DNA of 64,000 bases, taken from RHLJ01 sp965601955 (GTDB lineage: Bacteria > Bacteroidota > Rhodothermia > Balneolales > Balneolaceae). The notes below the pieces were generated by a model. It saw nothing but the letters and a program-made list of their open reading frames with translations, was not told the origin of the DNA and did no database searches. A program made the translations under genes and the position numbers. The stretch covers positions 3,162,001 to 3,226,000 of the forward strand of contig OZ271855.1 of assembly GCA_965601955.1 (NCBI GenBank). Direction: 5' to 3'. Shown piece after piece: positions 8,153 through 16,925 of this stretch (positions are counted from its first letter, which is position 1; every line of letters starts with the position of its first letter).

Positions 8153-9429
8153 TCCAGGTGTTTTAGTCCTTTTGCTCCAATATCGCTTCGATAAAAGGCT
8201 TTTTCAAAACTGATTTTCTTGACTTCTGAGTAGGTGTTTTCAATGGATTCTTTTAGGGTATCTCCTGAACCAACTACATTTAGTACTCGCCCGCCATTTG
8301 TAAGGATATTCCCATCCTCAAGGCGTGTTCCAGCATGGAACACAATCGCATTGTCAACTAAGTCAATTCCAGTAATCACTTTTCCTTTTTCATACGATTT
8401 TGGATAGCCTCCTGAAGCAAGCACAACCGTACAACGGTATTTATCATCAAAACTGATATCGGTTCGATCAAGATTTCCATCCACCGAAGCCAATAGTGCT
8501 TCTAATAAATCACTTTCCAATCTTGGGATAATTACTTCACATTCAGGGTCACCAAACCGACAATTATACTCTACTACTTTCGGACCTTCAGAGGTAATCA
8601 TTAAGCCCACATACAAAAACCCGGTATATGGACTTCCCTCTTCCTTCATTCCAGAAATGGTAGGTGCAATAATGGATTCTTCTACCACCTTTAACACTGC
8701 ATCGGTAACAATGGGCGCCGGTGAGTATGCACCCATTCCCCCGGTATTTAAGCCAGTATCCCCTTCTCCTACTCTTTTATGGTCCTGGGCATTACCAATC
8801 ACCTTAAACGAACTTCCATCACAAATAGCGAATACTGAAGCTTCTTCTCCTACCATAAACTCTTCAATAACTAACCTGGAAGCTGCCCCGCTCAAAGACC
8901 CTGAGGAAAGTTCTTCAAGTGCCTCCATAGCCTCTGCTTCCGACTCAGGAATCAATACACCTTTCCCTCCGGCAAGGCCATCTGCTTTTAGTACTACCGG
9001 GTAGCTACCTTCACGCTTGATGTATTCTGCTGCTTTATCAAACTCATCCTGGCTAAACACTTCATAAGCAGCAGTAGGAATTTGATGCCTCTTCATAAAG
9101 TCTTTGGCGAACTCTTTACTACCTTCCAGCATGGCAGGTATCTTTTTGGGGCCAAAAACAGCATAGCCTTTTTCTTCCAGGTAATCAGCAATCCCATCAA
9201 CCAAAGGCTGTTCCGGGCCTACTACGGTAAGTTTTACATTATTCTCTTGGACAAATGCTACAACCTCAGCATGGTTGCTAACATCCAGGCTCACATTCTC
9301 ACCTAGCGGGGATGTACCCGGGTTTCCAGGTGCAATAAACAGTTTTTTAAGTAGAGGAGATTTTGCCAGACCCCAGGCAAGGGCGTGTTCCCGCCCTCCT
9401 GAGCCTATAAGTAGTACGTTTATGGACAT
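8149..9429 (-). CDS. purD: Phosphoribosylamine--glycine ligase (GAR synthetase)
   Basis: Catalyses ATP-dependent joining of glycine to phosphoribosylamine, the second step of IMP synthesis, in the cytosol. The 426-residue length is normal. The N-terminal IGSGGREHAL (residues 8-16) and the ATP-grasp loop VVLKADGLAGGKGV (about 145-158) are diagnostic. NTGGMGAYSPAP and YNCRFGDPE follow, as in other PurD proteins. purK, purE and purB are also in this window but at separate loci. It heads a coupled run with the propeller and LuxE-like genes. A type 1 intergenic repeat lies just upstream of its start. Confidence 0.98.
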   Translation of the reverse strand: MSINVLLIGSGGREHALAWGLAKSPLLKKLFIAPGNPGTSPLGENVSLDVSNHAEVVAFVQENNVKLTVVGPEQPLVDGIADYLEEKGYAVFGPKKIPAMLEGSKEFAKDFMKRHQIPTAAYEVFSQDEFDKAAEYIKREGSYPVVLKADGLAGGKGVLIPESEAEAMEALEELSSGSLSGAASRLVIEEFMVGEEASVFAICDGSSFKVIGNAQDHKRVGEGDTGLNTGGMGAYSPAPIVTDAVLKVVEESIIAPTISGMKEEGSPYTGFLYVGLMITSEGPKVVEYNCRFGDPECEVIIPRLESDLLEALLASVDGNLDRTDISFDDKYRCTVVLASGGYPKSYEKGKVITGIDLVDNAIVFHAGTRLEDGNILTNGGRVLNVVGSGDTLKESIENTYSEVKKISFEKAFYRSDIGAKGLKHLE

Positions 9430-9447
9430 ATCAATTTTCTTTTCTAG

Positions 9448-9545
9448 GTCATCCTGAATTCATTTCAGGATCTTTTGGATGTATCAAAGACCCTGAAACA
9501 AGCCCGCCTTCCTGAGTACGAGTACGGCGGACAGGTTCAAGGTGA
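9448..9545. repeat. Type 1 intergenic repeat carrying a nested second repeat
   Basis: The left end GTCATCCTGAA and right end TTCAAGGTGAC bracket the element, which lies between tpiA and purD. Inside it, 9502-9535 (GCCCGCCTT ... GGACAGG, 34 nt) closely resembles 17016-17049 within the unrelated element downstream of pckA. One repeat therefore appears to be inserted into another. The nested unit can fold through CCGCC/GGCGG. Confidence 0.65.
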
Positions 9546-9564
9546 CTACTTGCTTGATTTAATT

Positions 9565-10332
9565 CTAAGAAAGCTTTTCGGCAATGGTGATGACTTCAGC
9601 AAAGCTATCTGCCTTGAGGCTTGCACCACCAATCAACCCACCGTCCACATCTGTTTGCCCCAACAGTTCTTCGGCGTTTGCTGGTTTCATGCTGCCCCCA
9701 TATAAAATTCGGATCGCCTGTGCAGTTTCTTCATCATACAAGCTTTCCAGTACTCCACGGATATGGGCATGCATTTCCTGAGCCTGCTCTGGAGTGGCTG
9801 TTTCACCCGTCCCAATCGCCCAAATAGGTTCATAAGCAACTACCACATCAAGGGCACTATTCTCTGAAATCCCTTCAAATGCCGCATTCACCTGATCTTT
9901 AACCAAATCAAAATGGATCCCCTCTTTACGTTGACCAAGCGATTCTCCCACACAAACAACGGGAACCAGGTTATGCGCCAATGCCTTGTGTGTTTTCTTA
10001 TTTACGGTAGTATCTATTTCTCCAAAATATTCTCTGCGCTCAGAGTGGCCTATAAGTACAAAAGAACATCCAGCCTCGGTAAGCATGCTTGCACTAATTT
10101 CTCCGGTATAAGCTCCGTTGTCTTCAAAATGTAAGTTCTGAGCTCCTACCTGGATATCGGTGTCGTGTAAATAATTTACCGACATAGACAGCGATACAAA
10201 TGGAGGACAAACCAATACATCCACATCTTCTGAAACTTCGCCCTTCTTTGCTTTTAGTCCTTCTAAGAGTCCTGCTGCATCATCAGGACCGCAATTCATT
10301 TTCCAGTTTCCGGCAATCAAAAATCTCCGCAT
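9565..10332 (-). CDS. tpiA: Triosephosphate isomerase
   Basis: Interconverts dihydroxyacetone phosphate and glyceraldehyde-3-phosphate in glycolysis and gluconeogenesis. The TIM-barrel protein of 255 residues has the usual active site: N9/K11 (AGNWKMN), H96 in IGHSERREYFGE and E168 in AYEPIWAIGTG. The phosphate-gripping loop GTGETATPEQ and ILYGGSMKPAN are also present. It stands alone, 13 nt downstream of the thioredoxin-fold lipoprotein gene on the same strand, so the two may be cotranscribed from the gatB side. Confidence 0.98.
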   Translation of the reverse strand: MRRFLIAGNWKMNCGPDDAAGLLEGLKAKKGEVSEDVDVLVCPPFVSLSMSVNYLHDTDIQVGAQNLHFEDNGAYTGEISASMLTEAGCSFVLIGHSERREYFGEIDTTVNKKTHKALAHNLVPVVCVGESLGQRKEGIHFDLVKDQVNAAFEGISENSALDVVVAYEPIWAIGTGETATPEQAQEMHAHIRGVLESLYDEETAQAIRILYGGSMKPANAEELLGQTDVDGGLIGGASLKADSFAEVITIAEKLS

Positions 10333-10345
10333 AGTAAGCTTATAA

Positions 10346-11695
10346 TTAGTTGTTAGATAAAGTTTGAGTAATGGCAGGAATTATCTGTTCAAATTCCTCT
10401 CCCACAAATTTCCGAACAATATTCCCGTTCTGATCAACTAAGATTCGAGTAGGGAAATACTGCACATTAAATTCATCAACGATATTTTGAGCGTTGAAGC
10501 TCGGAGGATCCGCTAAGGCCCAGAATCGGTCACGCTCCTGAAAAAACCCGATAATGGTATTAACACTTTCATCAAAAGGGACGGTAAAGTATTCTAATCC
10601 CTGTGGATGGTATATCTGGTAGATTACAGTGGCTTCATCATATTGAGATTGATAGAGCGAATTTGATAAACGGGAAAATTCAAGAACATAGGCTGTCCCT
10701 AATAACCCGGATTTAGTTATTGAATCTCCTGCAGCGGTTACAAAGCCAAAATCAGGAAGAGGCATCCCAGGAGCCAGGTTACTTATTTCAAACCTTATAT
10801 TCTTATACCAAAAACTGGGCTCCTCCTCTTTTTTAAGGTACTTCCTTTCATACTTTGTGAGCAGGTTGCTTGCAATCTCAACATTAGTACTATCGAATTG
10901 CAGCTTTATGATAGATTGATCGATAGCTTTATGAATGTCCTTTTCCCTGGTTAGATTCTTGACCGAGTCCAGGTAGGCCACTGAAGCATCCAATCCCCTG
11001 GTACTGGCTACATATTGCTTTCCAAACGTAGCCGCCAGACCATACGCTAAGTCTTCCTCGAAGGCCTGGTTTATCTTGTTAAACATCTGAGGTTGATCAA
11101 TCCTCCTAAGAATATCTATGTTGCTTTCTAATGCAAACTTGGCAGCCAATGTGCCTTTGTCCTCATTAAATACCTCCCAAAAAAGATCGGCCCATTTTTG
11201 ATATTCCCAGGGGATAAGAGAATCAGCCACCTGTCCGGCTAGTATAAATTGATTGGTTCGGTTAAAGCCATTTTGGACTCTGTCATACCTCTCCATTGCC
11301 CGGTTTTCTTTTGAATCCACCTCAAAATTATTCGGCAATTCCCCAGTGATTGTAATCGTATCGTTATAAGCTACGATCAGCCTTACAATGCCAATATTAA
11401 CCCCATTCCTGGATATTTGAAGAGGATAAAGTCCTTCTTCTTCCGGCTCTATGAGACCATTTACTCTACCTGTAGAATCGGATTCTGCATAAAAGATGGT
11501 ATCAGCAGCAGCAGTTGGATTTTCCCTGCTAAATACCAAAAACTGGAAGCCAGCAAAATTCCCACTTTGATCAAGAGAATCGGAGACCGAAAGCTGTGCA
11601 GAAAATACGACCGGTCTTTTTTCTTCTTTATTCGATCTGGAACAGGAAATACCTACAAGTGCTACCAGCGTTATTAATAGAAATCGTTTACTCAT
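10346..11695 (-). CDS. Thioredoxin-fold (TlpA-like) lipoprotein lacking CXXC
   Basis: About 449 residues. ATG 11695 is preferred over a TTG 15 nt upstream because it falls just after the gatB stop and gives a compact SPII signal, MSKRFLLITLVALVGISC. The middle (roughly 40-300) resembles the DUF4369-type N-terminal region of Bacteroidota TlpA proteins. The C-terminal 130 residues are a thioredoxin/AhpC-like fold: LPDFGFVTAAGDSI, YVLEFSRLSNSLYQSQYDE and VQYFPTRILVDQNGNIVRKF with the cis-Pro (FPT). Where the redox CXXC should lie the sequence reads SRLSNSL, so thiol exchange by this protein is unlikely. A binding or structural role in the periplasm is inferred. Confidence 0.8.
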   Translation of the reverse strand: MSKRFLLITLVALVGISCSRSNKEEKRPVVFSAQLSVSDSLDQSGNFAGFQFLVFSRENPTAAADTIFYAESDSTGRVNGLIEPEEEGLYPLQISRNGVNIGIVRLIVAYNDTITITGELPNNFEVDSKENRAMERYDRVQNGFNRTNQFILAGQVADSLIPWEYQKWADLFWEVFNEDKGTLAAKFALESNIDILRRIDQPQMFNKINQAFEEDLAYGLAATFGKQYVASTRGLDASVAYLDSVKNLTREKDIHKAIDQSIIKLQFDSTNVEIASNLLTKYERKYLKKEEEPSFWYKNIRFEISNLAPGMPLPDFGFVTAAGDSITKSGLLGTAYVLEFSRLSNSLYQSQYDEATVIYQIYHPQGLEYFTVPFDESVNTIIGFFQERDRFWALADPPSFNAQNIVDEFNVQYFPTRILVDQNGNIVRKFVGEEFEQIIPAITQTLSNN

Positions 11696-11699
11696 CTGG

Positions 11700-13148
11700 T
11701 TAACCCCCAAGTTTTTTTGAAACCATTTGGGTAACCATTTTAGGGTTGGCTTTCCCTTTGGATGCTTTCATAGCCTGACCTACAAAAAAGCCCATTAACT
11801 GCTTTTTGCCAGCTTTAAATCGCTCTACTTCGTCCGGGTTATTAGCAATAATCTCGTCAACCAGTTCTTCCAAAAATCCTGTATCCGAAACCTGTATCAG
11901 GTTCAGCTCTTTAGCCCATTCTTCAGCCGACTTCTCTGAATCTAACATGTTATTAAAAATAGTCTGCATGGCTGAGGAATTGATCTTATCCTCTTCTTTG
12001 AGTGAGATGAGCTCAGAAAGGCGTTGAGGGCTAATGGTGAATTCCCGGATATCAATACTTTGCTCGTTGAGCACTCTTAATACTTCACTAAGTACAATGT
12101 TTAATGCTGCTTTGGCATTACCCGAATACTCGGCAACAGACTCAAAGAAATCCGCCAGGTATCGGCTTTCCGTGATAGTGACAGCATCAATTTCGCTCAT
12201 CGAATACTCTTCCATAAAACGCTTTTGACGAACATCTGCAAGCTCGGGGAGTTCCGCTTTAATTTCATCCAACATGGTTGAAGTAACAATGATAGGTGGA
12301 AGGTCTGGTTCGGGAAAATAGCGATAATCATGCGCTTCTTCTTTCGATCGCATAGGGCGAGACTGCATTTTAGAGGTATCCCATAACCGGGTTTGCTGCA
12401 CCACTTCTCCTCCGCTTTCAATCAACTCAATCTGCCGGTAGATTTCGTAATCAATCGCCTTTTCTACATTGCGGAAGGAGTTCATATTCTTTAATTCTGT
12501 TCTGGTACCAAATTTCTCCTGTCCACGAGGACGTACCGAAACGTTCGCATCACAACGAAGACTACCTTCCTCCATATTTCCATCACAAATCTCCAGGTAT
12601 TGAACGATTTGTTTGATTTTAGTGAGGTAGGCATAAGCCTCTTCCGGAGTTCTTAAATCCGGTTCAGAAACAATCTCGATAAGCGGAGTTCCTGCACGAT
12701 TTAAATCTACCAGGGTATTATAAGGGTCCTGATCGTGGATAGATTTCCCTGCATCTTCCTCCATATGAATTCGGGTTAACCCGATGCGCTTATCATAATC
12801 TTCAAGCTCGATATCAACAAAGCCATCAAAACAGATTGGGGTATCGTATTGAGAAATCTGGTAACCTTTCGGCAAATCTGGGTAAAAATAATTCTTCCGA
12901 GCGAAAATTGATTTGGGAGCAACAGAGCAGTTTGTTGCTAAACCCATTTTAATGATGTAACGAACCAGGTTTTCGTTAACAACCGGAAGTGTTCCGGGAT
13001 GTCCAAGACAAAGCGGGGTAACTTGTGTATTAGGTGCTTCTCCGTAAATAGCTGCTACCGGAGCAAAAGCTTTACTTTTTGTCAATAACTGGGCATGGAC
13101 CTCAAGTCCAATTACCGCTTCGAACCGCTCATGCTCAATCGTGCTCAT
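11700..13148 (-). CDS. gatB: Aspartyl/glutamyl-tRNA(Asn/Gln) amidotransferase subunit B
   Basis: GatB activates misacylated Glu-tRNA-Gln or Asp-tRNA-Asn with ATP for amidation inside the GatCAB complex. The 482-residue length is normal. Diagnostic segments include EAVIGLEVHAQLLTKSKAF at the N-terminus, LPVVNENLVRYIIKMGLA, DLPKGYQISQYD, HMEEDAGKS, DLNRAGTPLIEIVSEPD and MEEGSLRCDANVSVRP. A C-terminal YqeY-like tail ends at FVGQAMKASKGKANPKMVTQ. gatA and gatC are not in the window. The stop lies immediately before the downstream lipoprotein gene. Confidence 0.98.
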   Translation of the reverse strand: MSTIEHERFEAVIGLEVHAQLLTKSKAFAPVAAIYGEAPNTQVTPLCLGHPGTLPVVNENLVRYIIKMGLATNCSVAPKSIFARKNYFYPDLPKGYQISQYDTPICFDGFVDIELEDYDKRIGLTRIHMEEDAGKSIHDQDPYNTLVDLNRAGTPLIEIVSEPDLRTPEEAYAYLTKIKQIVQYLEICDGNMEEGSLRCDANVSVRPRGQEKFGTRTELKNMNSFRNVEKAIDYEIYRQIELIESGGEVVQQTRLWDTSKMQSRPMRSKEEAHDYRYFPEPDLPPIIVTSTMLDEIKAELPELADVRQKRFMEEYSMSEIDAVTITESRYLADFFESVAEYSGNAKAALNIVLSEVLRVLNEQSIDIREFTISPQRLSELISLKEEDKINSSAMQTIFNNMLDSEKSAEEWAKELNLIQVSDTGFLEELVDEIIANNPDEVERFKAGKKQLMGFFVGQAMKASKGKANPKMVTQMVSKKLGG

Positions 13149-13187
13149 TCAGAAATAGTTTCGATGTTTGTAAGAGGGGCAAAGATA

Positions 13188-14357
13188 TTAAAGTTGAGCG
13201 TGAGATAGTATTGAGATAAACATAGAATCTGCTTTCTGTTCATATCCCGTAATTACCTTCTGAGATATAAGATCCAGTTCATACTCTGAAAGTAACCTAT
13301 CAATATTCATTTCGTTTTCCTGTTTAAATACCGAGCAGGTGATGTACACCAGGTACCCATCTCGTTTTAGGTGAGCCATACTGTTTACTACAATAGATCG
13401 CTGCAATGCCGTATACCACTCTATCTTTGATTCATCAAAATAATATAGCTGCTCCGGGGTACGAGACCAGGTTCCACTTCCAGTACATGGAACATCTGCT
13501 ATAATCATATCAAAAGGATGATTTGGAATCTCACGTATTGGCTTCGATAGGTCGGCTGTTAATTCATCATATCTTTTAATTCCGGCCTTTTTAAATCGAT
13601 CTCGGAGGTTATTGAGTATGGAAGCCCGAATATCAGAAACAGTGAGCTGTATGGAATTATTCATATCAAAAGCCATGATCGACTTCCCTCCGCTAGCCGC
13701 ACAACAATCCCAAACCTTAAGTGAATCGTCCTTAAGCAAATGTGAGAATTCATCTCCTATTTGTTGAGAACCCCAATCCTGGATAACCGCTTCTTTATCA
13801 AGATTGAGGATTTGATCCAATTTAGTAGTTGCAGAAACAGATAATGCTGATTCACTGAGTACATCAAATTGTACTGCATGATCTTCCAGAGCTCGAATCA
13901 CTTTATTCTTAAATCCGGGTCGAATCCTTACAAATACATTAGGCTGGGTTAAAAAGGAATCCGAAAACCCTTCTCCATCTATCCCTTCACTTAAGTCTGA
14001 TTGGAATGGGAAAAGCTGTTCTAGCTCGGCTTCTACCCCCAGGAATTGTTTTTTCTCTTCAATCGAAGCAGAGACTTTACCTACCCATTCCGGCTTAAGC
14101 TCTTCAAGTACTCGATTAGATTCCTTAGAAACCAGGAGCAAGCCCATCAAAATTCTTTCTTGTATCGGGTAACCGGGTAAGCTCTTCCCCAGGCGAAAAT
14201 AGCTATAGCAAAGGTGGCTAATCGTTCTTCTGTCTCGAGAACCATACTTCTTTTTCTTTCTGAAAAAGGATTTCAAAAAGAGAGAGAACGGTTCTTTGCC
14301 AGAATACTCGGCAAGAATTGTCTTTGCAGTATTGAGATGAGACCAGGAAATAGACAT
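13188..14357 (-). CDS. RsmB/NOL1/NOP2-type RNA m5C methyltransferase
   Basis: A SAM-dependent RNA cytosine-5 methyltransferase of 389 residues. The N-terminal helical part (1-130, with RDRRTISHLCYSYFRLGK) resembles the NusB-like domain of RsmB. The catalytic domain has the SAM motif WDCCAASGGKS (about 216-226), motif IV ADVPCTGSGTW with Cys291, and motif VI YITCSVF with Cys341; these are the two catalytic cysteines of the family. The target is probably 16S rRNA, by analogy with RsmB, but it cannot be assigned exactly. It lies 39 nt upstream of gatB on the same strand and may share its transcript. Confidence 0.88.
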   Translation of the reverse strand: MSISWSHLNTAKTILAEYSGKEPFSLFLKSFFRKKKKYGSRDRRTISHLCYSYFRLGKSLPGYPIQERILMGLLLVSKESNRVLEELKPEWVGKVSASIEEKKQFLGVEAELEQLFPFQSDLSEGIDGEGFSDSFLTQPNVFVRIRPGFKNKVIRALEDHAVQFDVLSESALSVSATTKLDQILNLDKEAVIQDWGSQQIGDEFSHLLKDDSLKVWDCCAASGGKSIMAFDMNNSIQLTVSDIRASILNNLRDRFKKAGIKRYDELTADLSKPIREIPNHPFDMIIADVPCTGSGTWSRTPEQLYYFDESKIEWYTALQRSIVVNSMAHLKRDGYLVYITCSVFKQENEMNIDRLLSEYELDLISQKVITGYEQKADSMFISILSHAQL

Positions 14358-14457
14358 TCAGCAAGAGTAGTAATTCTAATTCACTTTTTTCACTTAAGAT
14401 TTAGTTTATTTCAGAAACAAAAGACCAATCCCTCGTAAAGAAACTCACTTTGCTAAA

Positions 14458-14901
14458 ATGAATCGGACGCATAGAATGAAACAGCTCTCTGCCTGGGTAA
14501 GCAGAACCCTATTGATTCTTGTGGTAGCCTGTACCCATAAACCAGAACCAGATCAAAAAAGAACTGGCTTCTCTGCTTCTGCTTCTGCTTTTTCGGATAT
14601 CACATTAACCGATTTTGATCTTCTTACCGAAACTACTGATTCAACCCTTATCATCCTGGATGTAAGAACGGACAGGGAGTTCCAGGCGGGACATATTCCA
14701 AATGCAATCCAAGTTGATCTTATGAGCCCTGACTTTAAAATAAATATGGTTGAATTCGACACTTCAAAAACCTACATCGTCTATTGCCAGTCGGGTGGAA
14801 GGAGTTCCGTAGCTTCTTCAATCATGGTTAAAGAACTTGGGTTCACAAATGTCAAAAACCTGGCAGACGGTTATGTTGGATGGAGCAAAAAAAGTGAATA
14901 A
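14458..14901 (+). CDS. Rhodanese-domain lipoprotein
   Basis: A single-domain rhodanese behind an SPII signal (TLLILVVAC). ATG 14458 and ATG 14476 are both possible; the second gives the more compact signal. The active-site loop is YCQSGGRSSVAS, with the persulfide-forming Cys followed by the phosphate-binding-like loop. LDVRTDREFQAGHIPNAIQV is the usual first conserved segment. The sulfur acceptor is unknown. An envelope location is indicated by the lipobox. It is divergent from the methyltransferase gene and followed by a leader-like region ahead of pckA. Confidence 0.85.
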   Translation: MNRTHRMKQLSAWVSRTLLILVVACTHKPEPDQKRTGFSASASAFSDITLTDFDLLTETTDSTLIILDVRTDREFQAGHIPNAIQVDLMSPDFKINMVEFDTSKTYIVYCQSGGRSSVASSIMVKELGFTNVKNLADGYVGWSKKSE

Positions 14902-14918
14902 ATGTTAATTTTAACATT
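14901..14918 (+). terminator. AT-rich palindrome at the rhodanese stop
   Basis: AATGTTAA-TT-TTAACATT is a perfect 8-bp inverted repeat starting at the last base of the stop codon and followed by TT. It is plausible as a weak terminator, but the stem is all A/T apart from one G:C pair. Confidence 0.35.
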
Positions 14919-14973
14919 TTGGTAATGGAACCGCTTTTCCAAATCATATGAATTGATTTTTTCTTCCCGCACA

Positions 14974-15034
14974 GGATTTTAGGACGTAAATTTTCTCCTA
15001 AAAATCCAAATAAATTTCCCCGCTTAAATTTATT
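14974..15034 (+). promoter_or_regulatory. Two consecutive hairpins upstream of pckA
   Basis: The first hairpin is GGATTTTAGGA (14974-14984) pairing with TCCTAAAAATCC (14996-15007), with one bulged A. The second is AATAAATTT (15009-15017) pairing with AAATTTATT (15026-15034) around a C-rich loop. They lie about 185-245 nt before the preferred pckA start, in a 270-nt gap with no gene. They may be a 5' leader structure or an upstream terminator. Confidence 0.4.
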
Positions 15035-15218
15035 CATCGAAACTTCACATAAGCTGGCAATTTTTAACACGAGCTGGAGGTACTGGTTTACATAAATAAG
15101 GTATTGAAGGCTTAGCCAAAAAAGGTTTAACCATTAACTAATCTCTTTTAATGGGATTAAAATCCTTAGTTCTATGCTTATCTTGAAAGGACCTTATAAC
15201 CCTATCGAAACAGGATCT

Positions 15219-16826
15219 ATGAAAGCTGACTACGACGTACATCCAAGAAGTTCAATTGGCTTGGATTACTTAGGCCTTGGAAGCAATGCAGAAGTTTATT
15301 GGAACTTAAATCCATCCGAACTTTACGAACATGCTATACTGCATGGTGAAGCAATCTTAACCAAGGATCATGCCTTATTAGTACATACCGGAAAATTTAC
15401 CGGGCGCTCTCCGAAAGATAAGTTTGTGGTTGAGCAACCTTCTATCCAGGATGATATTGACTGGGGTGCAATTAACCAGCCAACTTCCGAAGACGTTTTC
15501 AACAATCTTTATGACAAAGTAGTCAACTATCTTTCTGATAAGCGACTTTTTGTTAAAGATGTATTTGCCGGTGCAGACGAAAATAATCGACTGAATGTAA
15601 GAGTAGTAAGTGAGGTAGCTTATCACGCATTATTTACTCATAATATGTTTATCAGGCCTTCTGATGAAGAATTATCTGCTCACGAGCCCGAATTCACTGT
15701 ATTGGCTGCACCATTCTTTGAGGCAGACCCTGCTATTGATGGTACCAAAACCAGCACCTTCATTCTCTGCAATTTTGAGAAAAAGATCATCCTTATTGGT
15801 GGTACGATGTACTCTGGTGAAGTGAAGAAAGGTATCTTTGCAATAATGAACTACCTGCTTCCTAAAAAGGGAGTAATGGCCATGCACTGTTCTGCTAACC
15901 ATGATGAAAATGGTAAAACTGCTGTTTTCTTTGGCCTTTCTGGTACTGGTAAAACCACGCTTTCAGCTGATCCAGATAAGACATTAATTGGTGATGACGA
16001 GCATGGCTGGAGCGATGACGGAATCTTCAACTTTGAAGGTGGATGTTATGCGAAAACCATTAATCTATCGGAAGAAAGTGAGCCGATGATTTACGCAACC
16101 ACCAAAATGCCAGGTACTATTCTTGAGAATGTGATTCTTGACGATAACAGAGAACCTGATTTTACGGATGTCAGTCTCACTCAGAATACCCGTTGCTCAT
16201 ATCCAATTCACTTCATTCCAAATGCCAGTGAATCAGGAAAAGGAAATCATCCTGAAAACATCATCTTCCTTACTTGTGATGCTTTTGGAATCTTACCTCC
16301 AATCTCTCGTTTAACTCCGGAGCAAGCGATGTACCACTTCATTAGTGGATACACTGCAAAAGTTGCAGGAACTGAGCGCGGCGTAACTGAACCTGAAGCT
16401 ACTTTCTCAGCTTGTTTCGGTTCACCATTTATGCCATTGCATCCAACGGTATATGCAGAGCTTTTGGCAGAGAAGATTAAAAAGCATAACTCGAAAGTAT
16501 GGCTGGTTAATACTGGCTGGACTGGCGGTGTATATGGAATCGGTAAGCGCATGAAGCTTTCTTTCACCCGCAAAATGCTTTCACAAGCTATCGACGGTGA
16601 ACTGGAAGATGTGGAATATGTAAAGGATCCCGTATTCGGATTCCAGGTACCTATCCAGGTAAAAGGAGTTCCTTCAAAAATTCTTATCCCACGTTATACC
16701 TGGAACGATGCCCATGAGTATGACCAGAAAGCACAACAACTTGCGCAGATGTTCGTAGATAATTTCAAAAAATTTGAAGATAATGCCAGCGATGAGATTC
16801 TTGGGGCTGCCCCTCGAACTCTCTGA
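15219..16826 (+). CDS. pckA: Phosphoenolpyruvate carboxykinase (ATP)
   Basis: Converts oxaloacetate plus ATP to phosphoenolpyruvate, the entry step of gluconeogenesis. ATG 15219 (MKADYDVHPRSSIGLDYLGL) gives 535 residues, the family norm; an ATG at 15174 adds 15 residues not typical of the family. Diagnostic parts are HTGKFTGRSPKDKFVV, the P-loop FFGLSGTGKTTLSADP, DDEHGWSDDGIFNFEGGCYAKT and VWLVNTGWTGGVYGIGKRM. The gene is monocistronic, with a long leader and its own terminator. Growth on amino acids or other non-sugar carbon is suggested. Confidence 0.97.
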   Translation: MKADYDVHPRSSIGLDYLGLGSNAEVYWNLNPSELYEHAILHGEAILTKDHALLVHTGKFTGRSPKDKFVVEQPSIQDDIDWGAINQPTSEDVFNNLYDKVVNYLSDKRLFVKDVFAGADENNRLNVRVVSEVAYHALFTHNMFIRPSDEELSAHEPEFTVLAAPFFEADPAIDGTKTSTFILCNFEKKIILIGGTMYSGEVKKGIFAIMNYLLPKKGVMAMHCSANHDENGKTAVFFGLSGTGKTTLSADPDKTLIGDDEHGWSDDGIFNFEGGCYAKTINLSEESEPMIYATTKMPGTILENVILDDNREPDFTDVSLTQNTRCSYPIHFIPNASESGKGNHPENIIFLTCDAFGILPPISRLTPEQAMYHFISGYTAKVAGTERGVTEPEATFSACFGSPFMPLHPTVYAELLAEKIKKHNSKVWLVNTGWTGGVYGIGKRMKLSFTRKMLSQAIDGELEDVEYVKDPVFGFQVPIQVKGVPSKILIPRYTWNDAHEYDQKAQQLAQMFVDNFKKFEDNASDEILGAAPRTL

Positions 16827-16855
16827 TGTTAAGGGATTAACTCTATGCGAATATA

Positions 16856-16882
16856 AGCCCCGACGAAAGTTGGGGCTTTTTT
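16856..16882 (+). terminator. Rho-independent terminator of pckA
   Basis: AGCCCCGAC-GAAA-GTTGGGGCT forms a 9-bp stem with one G:T pair and a GAAA tetraloop, followed directly by a run of T. It lies 30 nt after the pckA stop. Confidence 0.9.
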
Positions 16883-16925
16883 TGTGGCTAATCCGATAAA
16901 TAGCCTTCCTATGATGGAATAGTTA

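Noticed and set aside
9475..9705. Plus-strand open frame across the purD-tpiA gap
   Set aside because: It runs through a repeat element into the antisense of tpiA, and its composition is not protein-like.
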